A DNA stretch of 58,575 nucleotides, from contig VXWP01000039.1 of the NCBI GenBank assembly GCA_009835325.1, positions 1-58,575 of the forward strand, given 5' to 3'. The notes beneath the pieces were generated by a model. The model saw only the letters and a program-made list of their open reading frames with translations, had not been told where the DNA came from and did no database searches. This document shows positions 8,788-17,643 of this stretch, piece after piece. The position numbers and the translations under genes are program-made. Position 1 is the first letter of the stretch, and the number at the start of each line of letters is the position of its first letter. The DNA comes from Gemmatimonadota bacterium. GTDB taxonomy: Bacteria > JAAXHH01.

Positions 8788-9855
8788 TTACTCCGGTTTT
8801 TGCAGGTAGGCCGCCAGCAGGGCGGCGCACCGGACCAGGCTGTTGCGGGGGATGATCTCGAATCCGTGGGTGTTCTCCGTGGGGATGCACAGGAGGCCGG
8901 CCTGGGGCGTCTGCCCCACGGACTTGGCCATGGTGGCGTCCGAGGCGTAGCTCTGCCAGTACGCGCACTGGGGCTCCATGTCCAGCGCCCGTCCGCACGC
9001 CAGCAGGCGGTCCGCGACGGCTTTGTCGTAGAGTCCCCGCCCGTCGCCGTAGACCACGATGGGTTCGTCCGTGAGCGCCACGCCGTACTCCTCGCAGGCC
9101 GGGCCGGAATCCACGGCCAGGGATACCTCGCCGGGCAGGGACCGCGCGGCGTACGAAGCGCCGTGGCCGCCGATCTCCTCGCAGGTGGTCATCACGAGGT
9201 AGGCATCGCCCGCGGGCCGGACGCCCTGGTCCTTCATGCGCGCGGCGGCACCCAAGGCGATGGCGATGGCCGCCCGGTTGTCCATGAAATACCCGCCGAT
9301 GCAGTCTTCGATTTCCCAGAAAGCGCGCCGCGATTGGGCGATGACGACCCGCGTTCCGGCGTGCACGCCCGCCTCCTTCAGCTGCGCCGCCGTCCGGCGC
9401 GTGAAGACGTACACGTGATTCCAGTCCATGGCCACGTTGCCGCCCTTGGCCTTGGTCTCCCAGATCCGCGCGGAATCGGCCGTCGTGTGCTGCGGACCGA
9501 CGGAGAGAACGCCAGGAACGATGCCGTCGTCCGCAATGATCTCCACGGGGCCCTGCCCGTAGTTGGCGGGATAGATGCCACCGAGAGGATTGACCCGGAG
9601 CGTGCCGTCCTCGTTGACGCGCTTGACGACCAGGGCCAGTTCGTCCAGGTGGGCCATCACGCGGATCACCGGGGCGTCTGGCGAGGATCCCTTCAGCAGG
9701 CCGACGACGTTGCCGGCGGCGTCGACCCAGGTCTCGTCGCACAGGGACTGCAACTCCCGTTCGCAGACCGCCCGCACCTCGTCCTCCTGGCCTGACGGCC
9801 CTCGGGCGTAAACGAGTTCCTGGAGCAGTGAAACGAGGTGGTCGTCGGCGGACAT
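8788..9855 (-). CDS. M42-family dinuclear metallo-aminopeptidase
   Basis: A 355-residue M42/M28-type peptidase (glutamyl aminopeptidase or deblocking aminopeptidase family), cytosolic and normally a dodecameric shell. The metal ligands are visible: MAHLDEL (His and Asp), DNRAAIAI (bridging Asp), TTCEEIGGHGA (base Glu and ligand Glu), AVDSGPA (Asp) and TENTHGFEII (His). I chose the ATG at 9855, not the upstream one at 9900, because AAGGAG lies eight bases before it. It follows the MR/MLE enzyme's start region closely (22 bp), so it is probably the first gene of the minus-strand run. It would trim short peptides. Confidence 0.85.
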   Translation of the reverse strand: MSADDHLVSLLQELVYARGPSGQEDEVRAVCERELQSLCDETWVDAAGNVVGLLKGSSPDAPVIRVMAHLDELALVVKRVNEDGTLRVNPLGGIYPANYGQGPVEIIADDGIVPGVLSVGPQHTTADSARIWETKAKGGNVAMDWNHVYVFTRRTAAQLKEAGVHAGTRVVIAQSRRAFWEIEDCIGGYFMDNRAAIAIALGAAARMKDQGVRPAGDAYLVMTTCEEIGGHGASYAARSLPGEVSLAVDSGPACEEYGVALTDEPIVVYGDGRGLYDKAVADRLLACGRALDMEPQCAYWQSYASDATMAKSVGQTPQAGLLCIPTENTHGFEIIPRNSLVRCAALLAAYLQKPE

Positions 9856-10062
9856 GAATCGCTCCTTGCGGGTTGAATTGATGGGTCGTGGTCGTGGCAC
9901 GTTTGTCGAAAAGGTATGCGTGAAATAGTACTTTTCGATCGGTTCCAGATCAAGGGTAAAGACTTGACAGAGGGCATGTTATGTATAAACTCCTGCATAT
10001 CGTCGTCCAGGTGTCCGGAGTTGCCGCCGTCCTGGAATCGGGACTGGTCTCAGGAGCAAAAG

Positions 10063-10599
10063 ATGGTTCAAGCCGCTCAATGGACGCTGGCGGCAATCGT
10101 CACGAAAACGACGGTCGTGCACACCGTGACCTATTTCCTCGCCGGTGCGCTGGCCTACGCGTTTTTCGACTACCAGTCGCTCTGGGAAGAACCGGTCTTC
10201 AACGTGTACATGCGGCGCATGGACGATCCGGTCCTGATGGCCGGACCGCTCTTTCAGCCCATACGTGGCGTGTTGTTCGGTGTGGTGTTCTACCTGCTGC
10301 GCCGCGAATACTTCGGCCGGGCATACGGCTGGCTGACCATCTGGGCGGTCCTGGTCGTGCTGGGGATGTTGAGTACGTTCGGTCCGGCACCGGGTTCCAT
10401 AGAGGGCCTGATCTATACGACGATTCCCTTCGGCTCGCAGTTCGGCGGCGGGAGCATCGAGACTTTAGCCCAGGCGCTTTCCTTTTCGTTTATCGTGTTC
10501 TGCTGGGTACGTCAGCCTGAGAAACGGTGGTTGACCTGGGTGTTGACGGCTGCGTTTTTCCTTGTCCTGGCGTTTTCAATCATCGGGATGCTCCAGTGA
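10063..10599 (+). CDS. Conserved membrane protein, function unknown
   Basis: A 178-residue protein with about five hydrophobic helices: TVVHTVTYFLAGALAYAFF, the region around LFQPIRGVLFGVVFYLL, LTIWAVLVVLGMLSTFG, LAQALSFSFIVFCWV and LTWVLTAAFFLVLAFSI. I place the start at the ATG preceded by CAGGAG (10063); an in-frame extension upstream to 9916 lacks a ribosome site. I do not recognise a family with confidence. It heads a plus-strand run with a hydratase-like lipoprotein, another small membrane protein and a PfkB kinase, with gaps of 34 and 39 bp and one short overlap. The 207-bp interval upstream holds a TTGACA at 9964 but no well-spaced -10 element. Confidence 0.7.
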   Translation: MVQAAQWTLAAIVTKTTVVHTVTYFLAGALAYAFFDYQSLWEEPVFNVYMRRMDDPVLMAGPLFQPIRGVLFGVVFYLLRREYFGRAYGWLTIWAVLVVLGMLSTFGPAPGSIEGLIYTTIPFGSQFGGGSIETLAQALSFSFIVFCWVRQPEKRWLTWVLTAAFFLVLAFSIIGMLQ

Positions 10600-10633
10600 T
10601 CCTTCCTGGTTTACCTATTTTACAGGAGTCATT

Positions 10634-11590
10634 ATGTACCGGAATCTGATTGCAATACTTGTAAGCAGCGCATTCGTGACCATGTTGTCGGCCTGCGCGG
10701 CCACGGAAGAGGAAACGGCAACGCCCGCGGCCGAGTCCGAAACCGCGGGCGACGCTGAAAAGGCGGCCGATGCCGACGTCCTCACCACGACCTTGACGCC
10801 CTACTCGGACCGGGCCGCCATCGTCGCCCACCTGCTGGAGGCGGAGCGGAAGAAGATCAACACCGAGGCCATGGCGGTCAACTTCCCCGACTTGGACAGG
10901 CAGACCGCCTACGACATCCAGGCGGACATCCTGGCCGAGAAACTGAAGAATGAAGAGCGCGTCGGCTGGAAGATCGGGTTCTCACGCATGCCCGAGGACC
11001 CGGCCACGCTGGATCCCATTTACGGCCACATCATGGCGTCGAACGTGTTCGAGCCCGGTACGCCCGTGGAAGCCGCGTCCTTCGTGGCGGACACGGCGGT
11101 CGTGGGAGGCGAATTCGCCGTCGTGCTCGGCCAGGATCTCCCCGGTCCCGATTTGACTCGTGAGCAAGTCGGCGATGCCGTCACCGCGGTGGTCGGCGTG
11201 ATCGAGCTGCTTTCCACGTGGACGGCCGGTACCGAGGAGAATCCGTCCACGCGCGACCATGACGTCACGGGCAACGTATTCCACGTGGGCATCATCCTGG
11301 GTGAGACGCGCGTGCCGCTCTCCGAGATGGATTTCACGAAGGAAACCGCGACGGTAGCGATCGACGGCGAGGAAAGGGCCTCCGCGCTGGCCACCATGAA
11401 CATGGGCGTGGACCCCCTGGAGGCGCTGACCTGGCTGGCCAACGAGTTGACCACCTACAGCGACGAATACCTCCGGGCGGGGGACGTGGTGATCACCGGG
11501 ACGGTCTTCCCGCCGCCCCGCATGGGCGCCGGCAGCAAGGCCGTGATGAGCTACACGACCCTCGGCACGATCGAGGTGGAACTGAAATAA
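10634..11590 (+). CDS. Lipoprotein with a 2-keto-4-pentenoate hydratase/FAH-like fold
   Basis: A 318-residue protein. Residues 1-20 are a lipoprotein signal ending in the lipobox LSAC (Cys20 or so), followed by an Ala/Glu/Thr-rich linker to about 55. The rest matches the fumarylacetoacetate hydrolase superfamily, hydratase (MhpD) branch: VGWKIGFS, YGHIMASNVFEPG, GGEFAVVLGQDLPG with the metal-ligand Glu, and VGVIELLSTW with another. The C-terminal GDVVITGTVFPPPRMGAG is the usual final strand. The start is set by ACAGGAG before the ATG at 10634. Hydratases of this fold are normally cytoplasmic, so an exported, membrane-tethered copy is unusual. The substrate is unknown. Confidence 0.8.
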   Translation: MYRNLIAILVSSAFVTMLSACAATEEETATPAAESETAGDAEKAADADVLTTTLTPYSDRAAIVAHLLEAERKKINTEAMAVNFPDLDRQTAYDIQADILAEKLKNEERVGWKIGFSRMPEDPATLDPIYGHIMASNVFEPGTPVEAASFVADTAVVGGEFAVVLGQDLPGPDLTREQVGDAVTAVVGVIELLSTWTAGTEENPSTRDHDVTGNVFHVGIILGETRVPLSEMDFTKETATVAIDGEERASALATMNMGVDPLEALTWLANELTTYSDEYLRAGDVVITGTVFPPPRMGAGSKAVMSYTTLGTIEVELK

Positions 11591-11629
11591 AAGACCCTGG
11601 CTACTCAACCTGGGATTCGAAAAAAAGGC

Positions 11630-12085
11630 ATGATGATTAACGCCAGGAAGCTGATCCTGGGAACCGCCGCCTATACGGTCTGTACCTTCTCTCTCGCCGT
11701 GGGCTGGCATGTTCTCCTTTTCCAGGAGAGATATGAATCGTTCGGCTACTTCGAGGGAGAGCCAGACTTTCTGCTCGGGTTGCTCACCATCGTCCTCCAG
11801 GGCGTGCTGCTCTCCGCCCTGTTTCCGATGCTGAAACCCGTGGGCACCTCATTTCGGCGGGGGATCAAGTTCGCTTTCATTGCAGGCGCATTCTTCTGGA
11901 CTTCTCACGTGCTCGCCTTCGTCGCCAGGCAGAAGGTGCCCGAAGTGTCGGCGTTCATCTGGATGGAAACGGCCTACCTATTGGTCCAATTCGGGCTGTT
12001 CGGTCTGATCCTCGGTGTGATATACCGTGGAGAGACTCAGACTGACGGTCGATCAAATCCCGGCAACGAAGGCGGGGATGCATAA
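11630..12085 (+). CDS. Small membrane protein, four predicted helices
   Basis: A 151-residue protein with hydrophobic stretches at about 8-27 (ILGTAAYTVCTFSLAVGWHV), 50-67 (LGLLTIVLQGVLLSALF), 83-100 (FAFIAGAFFWTSHVLAF) and 115-134 (AYLLVQFGLFGLILGVI). The tail is hydrophilic and Gly/Asn rich. Two consecutive ATG codons (11630, 11633) follow AAAAAAGG; either may start translation. The stop overlaps the following sugar-kinase start by eight bases, which indicates translational coupling. No enzymatic motif is visible, and I do not recognise the family with confidence. Confidence 0.7.
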   Translation: MMINARKLILGTAAYTVCTFSLAVGWHVLLFQERYESFGYFEGEPDFLLGLLTIVLQGVLLSALFPMLKPVGTSFRRGIKFAFIAGAFFWTSHVLAFVARQKVPEVSAFIWMETAYLLVQFGLFGLILGVIYRGETQTDGRSNPGNEGGDA

Positions 12086-13034
12086 AATCAGCCGGACGGT
12101 CAGTCCCTTCCGTAATATTGAATCAACAGGCCGCCGCGTCATCGTCGGCCTGGGCGAGCTACTGTGGGACATGCTGCCCTCGGGTCCCCAGCTCGGCGGT
12201 GCCACGGCGAACTTCGCCTATTTCGCGTCCCTCGTGGGTGAGGAGGGCATCGTAGCGAGCCGGGTCGGTCGGGACGGCCTCGGAGACCGGGCCGTGGACC
12301 GTATAGCCGGTCTCGGCCTTTCCGCCGACGAGATTCAGCGGGACGAAGTCTATCCCACCGGAACGGTCGACGTAGCCATCGGACCGGACGGGCAGCCCGA
12401 TTTCACGATCAACGGCGATGTCGCGTGGGAGCACATGGCGTGGACGCCCGGCTGGGCCGCGCTGGCCAAACGGGCGGACGCAGTATGCTTCGGGACGGTA
12501 TCCCGTCACCAGGCTGGTTCGATCGGTGCGGTCACGGCGTTCCTCGAAGCTTTGAGGCCCTCCGCCTTACGTATCTTCGACGTGAACCTGCGGCAGGACC
12601 GGTATTCAGCGGCCCTGCTTCACGATTCCTTCCAGCGTGTCCACATCGTCAAGTTGAACGACGAGGAACTGTACGCGGTCTGTCCCCTGCTGGACCTCGG
12701 GGGCGAAGATCTCGAGTCCATGGCCAAGCGGCTGCGCGCAGCTTATGACCTGGAAGTCGTCTGCGTCACTCGCGGCGCGGAAGGCAGCCTGCTGGTCACC
12801 GCGTCGGAGACCGTTGCCCACCCGGGCGTGCCGGTCGACGTGGTGGATACCATCGGCGCCGGCGACGCCTTCACCGCGGTCCTGGCCATCGGGTACCTGC
12901 GCGGCGTGCCGCTTGAACGCGTGAGCGAAGCCGCCAACCGGCTCGGCGCCTGGGTCGCGTCCCAGACCGGCGCCATGCCGGCGGCCGACGAGGCCGTGTG
13001 CGCCGCCGTCCGGAATACCCTCCTGGAAGCGTAA
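12078..13034 (+). CDS. PfkB-family carbohydrate kinase (fructokinase-like)
   Basis: A 318-residue ribokinase/PfkB-fold kinase. The N-terminal region has VIVGLGELLWDMLPSG and GGATANFAYFAS, the substrate-binding segment. The C-terminal PfkB signature is complete: DVVDTIGAGDAFTAVLAIG, with the catalytic Asp in GAGD. The LWDMLP motif is common in bacterial fructokinases, so fructose 6-phosphorylation is a reasonable guess. I chose the ATG at 12078 (GGCGGGG upstream) overlapping the previous stop by eight bases; a longer frame begins at 12027. The stop lies 14 bp from the convergent molybdopterin enzyme's stop. Confidence 0.85.
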   Translation: MHKISRTVSPFRNIESTGRRVIVGLGELLWDMLPSGPQLGGATANFAYFASLVGEEGIVASRVGRDGLGDRAVDRIAGLGLSADEIQRDEVYPTGTVDVAIGPDGQPDFTINGDVAWEHMAWTPGWAALAKRADAVCFGTVSRHQAGSIGAVTAFLEALRPSALRIFDVNLRQDRYSAALLHDSFQRVHIVKLNDEELYAVCPLLDLGGEDLESMAKRLRAAYDLEVVCVTRGAEGSLLVTASETVAHPGVPVDVVDTIGAGDAFTAVLAIGYLRGVPLERVSEAANRLGAWVASQTGAMPAADEAVCAAVRNTLLEA

Positions 13035-13048
13035 GGGAAACGCGGGGG

Positions 13049-15910
13049 TTACTCGGGCAGGTAGTAGGTCTCTTCCGCCGGCCGCAGGGGGCGGTTGAGC
13101 CAGAGGGGCCGGCGCAGTCCGCCAGGTCCGGGCGCGGGGCGCGTCTGGTCGAGCCATTCGCGGTACACCTCGAAGGACTTCTCCGTATCCACCATCACGT
13201 CCCCGTAGGCGTCCTCTTCGCGGGCCTTTTCGATCCTGACCTTCTGGTGCCAGCAGTGCATGCCGCTCACCGGATCGGGGTGCACGGGGAAGGTGATGTT
13301 CTGGTGCACGCCGCCATCCCGCCAGAAGATGCGGGAGGAGTCGCGGTCGGCGCTTTCGTAGGGCCGAATCCCGTCCATCACCTTCATGCGCCACTTGCCG
13401 CCGGAAGCTTCCTGGATGTCCACCAGGTTGACCGACCAGCGGTTGCCGTCCGCGTCCTGCTTGCGCCGCCAGCGGCCCAGGTGGTGGGAGCAGGCGACCA
13501 CGCCGGGTTTCATGGCCTCGGTGACCCAGACGCGGTCCACGAAATGGCCGATCTCGGTGGTCACCCGAACCAGGTCGCCCGTGGTGACGCCCATCCGGTC
13601 GGCGTCCTGCCGGTGCATCCACACGGGGTTGCGGTTGGAGATCTCGTTGAGCCACTTGGCGTTGCCCGATCTCGAGTGGATCAGCGTGGGCAGCCGGAAG
13701 GTGGGCACCAGCGGGAACTCGCCCTGCTCGCGGTCGAGCTCGTCGGGGTGCACGTGGCTCTTGATGTAGGTGGGGATGGCGTACTCCGGCCAGCCCCAGT
13801 CCACCATGGTCTGGGAGTAGAATTCCTGCTTGAGTGAGGGCGTGGGGAAGCCCGCGCGCGGGGTCCCGTCCACCATGACCCCCACGGTCTTGCCGCCGGC
13901 GACCAGGGTATTCGTCTCCGGATCGACCTCGGCGCCCGCGGCCGTCTCTTTATCCAGTTGCTTGAGATGCTTCGCGTAGGCCGTCTTCTCCACCTCGAAA
14001 GCGCCGTACTTGCGCATGTAGTCCAGGGTGGACAGCCCTTCTTCCGCGGCGGCCTCGGGCAGCCCGTCCACGTGGTCGAAGATGTACCGGTAGTATTCGT
14101 CGACGGTGATCTTCTCGCCGGGACGGTAGGGTGAAATGAAATGGTCCCTGATCCCCAGGCTGCCGTCGGGATCGATGCGCCAGGATAGCTCGATCCAGAA
14201 CTCGTCCTCTTCCCAGACCTCGCCCGGGTTGGCTTCGTAGGTGAAGGTCACCGGATCGCCCATGCGCCGCCGCGCCTCGCGCAGGACGGGCTGGCGGAAC
14301 CCGATCCAGGTGCCCGAGTGCGTCTCGTAGCTGATGATGTCGTGGCGCTCGCTGGCGTGACCCATGGGCAGCACGTAATCGGCGAAATAGGCCGTCTCGT
14401 TCCACGTGGGGGTCAGGGCCGCGTGAAGCCCCACCTTCTCCTCGTCGCGCAGCGCCTCGACCCAGGTGAACCCGTCGGGGTATGTCCATACGGGGTTGAA
14501 TACGCGCGTGAAGTAGACGGCCAGCTTTCCGCGCCCCTCTTTCAGGAAATGGGGCAGGAGAAAGCTCATCTCGTAATGGGAGAGGGGGTATTCCTTCGGG
14601 AAATGGAGTTCGTTCCAGAACTTCTGATCCGGGGGATGGTCGAAGACGTTGGGCTTGAACTTGTTCCATCCGCTCGGCGAGGTCCCGCCCTCTGTGCCGA
14701 CGCTGCCCGTGAGCACATTCAGGAAATGAAGGCACCGCGCCACGGCCCATCCGCCGGCATTGCCGCTGCCCGCGCTGCGCCAGTTGTGGGTGGCGAACCG
14801 CGACCCCGCTCGGCCGATCTCCCGGGCGATCTCCACGATCTGCGCCGCCGGCACGCCGCTCTCCTGTTCGGCGAACTCGGGGGTGTATTCGCTGTATACG
14901 GCCTTGAGCGCTTCGATGAACCGCTCGAAGGTGCGCGGCCCGTCCGGGTGTTCCTTCTCCAGGTAGGTCTGCCAGTTGACCCACGTTTTCATGAACGCTG
15001 CGTCGTAGAGGCCGTCCTGCAGGATGACGTTGGCCATGGCCAGCAGCACCGCGGCCTCGCTGCCCGGATAGGTGGGCATCCAGTGGTCGGCCATGCTGGC
15101 CGTGTTGGACAGCCGCGGGTCCATGACCGCGAGCTTCGCGCCCTTCATCATGCCTTCGATGATGCGCTGGGCGTGGGGATTGAAGTAGTGTCCCGATTCC
15201 AGGTGGGCGCTGATGAGGAGGATGAACCGTGCGTTGGCGTGGTCCGGCGACGGCCGGTCGAAGAAGTGCCAGAGGGCGTATCCGAAGCGGGCGCCCGACG
15301 AGCAGATGTTGGTATGGCTGTTATGCCCGTCCACGCCCCAGGCCTTGAGCACGCGGTCGATGTAGCCTTCGGCGCCGGGCCGGCCCACGTGGTAGGCGAT
15401 CTCGTTGTTGGCGCCCTGCTGCAGGCGTTCTCGGATCCGCCCGGCGATGTCGTCCAGCGCGTCGTCCCAGGACACCCGTTCCCACTCGCCGCTGCCCCGC
15501 GCGCCCGAGCGGCGCACGGGATAGAGGATGCGGTCTGTGTCGCGGATCTGGTTGATGGTCGCGGGGCCCTTGGCGCAGTTGCGTCCCCGGCTGGCCGGGT
15601 GGTAGGGATTGCCCTCGAACTTGCGGACCTCCATCGTCTCCTTGTCCACGTAGCTCAGCATGCCGCATCCGGCTTCGCAGTTGAAGCATGCCGTGGGCAC
15701 CACCATGTAGCGTTTGGGCTGCTGCCGCGGCCAGTCCTGCGCCTCGTACTCCACCCAGTCGTCCCACTGGTCCGGCGGCGGGTAGTCCGTGAGCGCACCG
15801 CCCTCGGTCAGACTCGGGAGATCCGGTCCGTCCTCTTCGTGCAGGTTGGGGATCAGGCCGATCTTCTCGGCCAGCGATTCGATCAATCCCGGTTTATGGC
15901 GCATGGACAT
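13049..15910 (-). CDS. Molybdopterin oxidoreductase catalytic subunit (DMSO-reductase superfamily, SoeA-like)
   Basis: A 953-residue molybdopterin-guanine-dinucleotide enzyme. The N-terminal [4Fe-4S] site is CFNCEAGCGM with a later NCAKG (about residues 60-115). The likely Mo ligand is the Cys in TNICSSGARFGYA. The cofactor-binding segments MDPRLSNTASMAD and the C-terminal domain with NPVWMHRQDADRMGV and HLGRWRRK are as expected. There is no twin-arginine leader, so the active site should face the cytoplasm, as in sulfite dehydrogenase SoeABC; formate or other oxyanion chemistry is possible. I set the start at 15910; the in-frame extension to 16270 has no coding character. It is the last gene of a three-gene operon after the FeS-NrfD fusion (53-bp gap). 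Confidence 0.85.
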   Translation of the reverse strand: MSMRHKPGLIESLAEKIGLIPNLHEEDGPDLPSLTEGGALTDYPPPDQWDDWVEYEAQDWPRQQPKRYMVVPTACFNCEAGCGMLSYVDKETMEVRKFEGNPYHPASRGRNCAKGPATINQIRDTDRILYPVRRSGARGSGEWERVSWDDALDDIAGRIRERLQQGANNEIAYHVGRPGAEGYIDRVLKAWGVDGHNSHTNICSSGARFGYALWHFFDRPSPDHANARFILLISAHLESGHYFNPHAQRIIEGMMKGAKLAVMDPRLSNTASMADHWMPTYPGSEAAVLLAMANVILQDGLYDAAFMKTWVNWQTYLEKEHPDGPRTFERFIEALKAVYSEYTPEFAEQESGVPAAQIVEIAREIGRAGSRFATHNWRSAGSGNAGGWAVARCLHFLNVLTGSVGTEGGTSPSGWNKFKPNVFDHPPDQKFWNELHFPKEYPLSHYEMSFLLPHFLKEGRGKLAVYFTRVFNPVWTYPDGFTWVEALRDEEKVGLHAALTPTWNETAYFADYVLPMGHASERHDIISYETHSGTWIGFRQPVLREARRRMGDPVTFTYEANPGEVWEEDEFWIELSWRIDPDGSLGIRDHFISPYRPGEKITVDEYYRYIFDHVDGLPEAAAEEGLSTLDYMRKYGAFEVEKTAYAKHLKQLDKETAAGAEVDPETNTLVAGGKTVGVMVDGTPRAGFPTPSLKQEFYSQTMVDWGWPEYAIPTYIKSHVHPDELDREQGEFPLVPTFRLPTLIHSRSGNAKWLNEISNRNPVWMHRQDADRMGVTTGDLVRVTTEIGHFVDRVWVTEAMKPGVVACSHHLGRWRRKQDADGNRWSVNLVDIQEASGGKWRMKVMDGIRPYESADRDSSRIFWRDGGVHQNITFPVHPDPVSGMHCWHQKVRIEKAREEDAYGDVMVDTEKSFEVYREWLDQTRPAPGPGGLRRPLWLNRPLRPAEETYYLPE

Positions 15911-15963
15911 GTGGTCAATTCCAGTCTCGATGGTCAGCGCTGCGCAGAAAGACGCCGTACCTT

Positions 15964-17625
15964 TCAGCTCAGCGGAATGTCCTGCGGCGCCCTGACCCAG
16001 ACGTACTCCGTCGCGTATAGACCGATCAGCACGCCCGCGCCCGCCGCGGCGAGCATCGGACCACCGCCGATCCAGGCCAGTACGATAGGAACAAGATTGC
16101 CGATGGCGATACCGAGCCCCCAGAAATACCCCCGGTACCTGCCCCGGACGATGGCCTGCACGGCTTTCCGGGCGTCTGCCGTGGGATGGGGCGTCAGCAT
16201 CTCGGACGCGATCACCAGCAGGTTCAGGATGACTGCGGCGATCAACGTTGTCCGCAGGAAGTCGGTCCACGCCTCACCGGGCGCGCCGAACAGCAGGACC
16301 AGGGCGAACACCGCCGCGCCGGCCAGCACCGCGTGGAGCAGCATGTGCAGGACCAGCGTCGGGCTCTGCCAGAAATCCCGTCCCTTGGCCTGGGCGAAGA
16401 GAAAGGCCGTGTATACCGCCGTGACGACCGCCAGCGCGGCCGTGATCCAACCGATGATTTCGGCTGCCCCGGTTCTGCCGGTCCACATGGCCGCGGCCCA
16501 GAGCGTGAGCGCCAGCCCGTAGAGGGTCAGGGCGTAGCCGCCGAGTACGAGCCAGGACTTCCACTGGGGACGGAGCAGCACGTAGAGAAAGCGTTTGGGT
16601 TGGGTCAGGTCGCTGACCAGCAGGATCGTCGTGGCCAGTAGAAACGTCAAGGCCACGGTGCAGCCGGCCCAGGCAAGCACGGGATCGACGGCATGCCCGA
16701 GGACCGACGCCGCGAAGGGAAGGAGGAAGGCCCCGGCCGAGATGGCCTTGGTCCACACGTAGGCCGCCACGTCGTTGCCCCACAGGACGCCCTTGTCCGG
16801 CGCGTCGTAGACTCGGCGCGCCGCGGCGTCTTTGCCGGCGCCGTTACTCGCCCGGTCGCCGGCGCCGGTCTGTGCGACGCCGCCAACCTGTCCACCGTCG
16901 CCATTTTGCCCGCCTCCAACCTGTCCGTCCTGTCCCGCCCCGCCGAGTTGCCGGATCATGTCCTCCGGGTCCGCCTTGGCGGTTCTTTCCTCGATATATC
17001 GGGCGAAATGGCCGACGCCGTCTGACTGTGAACTCCACATGTAGTTGTCCGACGTCGCGGTTTCCCCGGGCGTCAAAGAGGCCTTGTCGCCGTCGATGTA
17101 GTACAGGCGGGGCTTCGTGTCCTTCTCGATCTTTCGGACCGTCACCTGTTCCTTCGCGAGCAACTGGGCGATCTCCGTCGATCCATCGTCCATGTCGCCC
17201 GAGATGATGGCGTGTTCCGGGCAGACGTTCACGCAGGCGGGTTCGAGACCGATGTCCACACGGTGGGCGCAGTAGTTGCACTTGGCCGCCGTATGGGTAT
17301 CGGGATCGATGTACAGGGCGTCATAGGGACAGGCCTGCATGCAGCCCTTGCATCCGATGCATCGCCTCGGATCGAAATCGACGATGCCGTCCTTCCGGGT
17401 GTACAGCGCCGTCACCGGGCAGATCTCCACGCAGGGGGCGTCCTCGCAGTGGTTGCACCGCATGACGGAGAAATGCCTCGACGTGTTCGGATACGTCCCT
17501 TTCTCGATGTACTTGACCCAGGTCCGGTTGACGCCGAGGGGCACCTCGTGCTCGGCCTTGCACGCAACGGTGCAGGCGTGGCACCCGATGCACTTCCTGT
17601 TGTCGATGATGAAACCGTATTGCAT
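15964..17625 (-). CDS. Fused four-cluster ferredoxin and NrfD-type membrane subunit
   Basis: A 553-residue fusion. Residues 1-190 are a DmsB/NrfC-like electron-transfer unit with four cysteine groups: CIGCHACTVAC, CNHCEDAPCVEICP, CIGCKGCMQACP and CNYC...CVNVCP. Residues 225-265 are a Gly/Gln/Asp-rich linker built of short repeats. From about 285 to the end there are eight or so membrane helices matching NrfD/PsrC (AISAGAFLLPFAASVLG, LLVSDLTQPKRFLYVLL, RPQWKSWLVLGGYALT). These two units are usually separate subunits. The protein should pass electrons between the cytoplasmic molybdenum subunit and the quinone pool. It has no signal peptide, which fits a ferredoxin half in the cytoplasm. It starts 18 bp after the flavin reductase stop. 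Confidence 0.88.
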   Translation of the reverse strand: MQYGFIIDNRKCIGCHACTVACKAEHEVPLGVNRTWVKYIEKGTYPNTSRHFSVMRCNHCEDAPCVEICPVTALYTRKDGIVDFDPRRCIGCKGCMQACPYDALYIDPDTHTAAKCNYCAHRVDIGLEPACVNVCPEHAIISGDMDDGSTEIAQLLAKEQVTVRKIEKDTKPRLYYIDGDKASLTPGETATSDNYMWSSQSDGVGHFARYIEERTAKADPEDMIRQLGGAGQDGQVGGGQNGDGGQVGGVAQTGAGDRASNGAGKDAAARRVYDAPDKGVLWGNDVAAYVWTKAISAGAFLLPFAASVLGHAVDPVLAWAGCTVALTFLLATTILLVSDLTQPKRFLYVLLRPQWKSWLVLGGYALTLYGLALTLWAAAMWTGRTGAAEIIGWITAALAVVTAVYTAFLFAQAKGRDFWQSPTLVLHMLLHAVLAGAAVFALVLLFGAPGEAWTDFLRTTLIAAVILNLLVIASEMLTPHPTADARKAVQAIVRGRYRGYFWGLGIAIGNLVPIVLAWIGGGPMLAAAGAGVLIGLYATEYVWVRAPQDIPLS

Positions 17626-17643
17626 GGATGCTCCGCAAAAAGT

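Noticed and set aside
15911-16270. N-terminal extension of the molybdopterin subunit by 120 codons
   Set aside because: It overlaps the FeS-NrfD gene in another frame and has no coding character. Similarity begins at MSMRHKPG.
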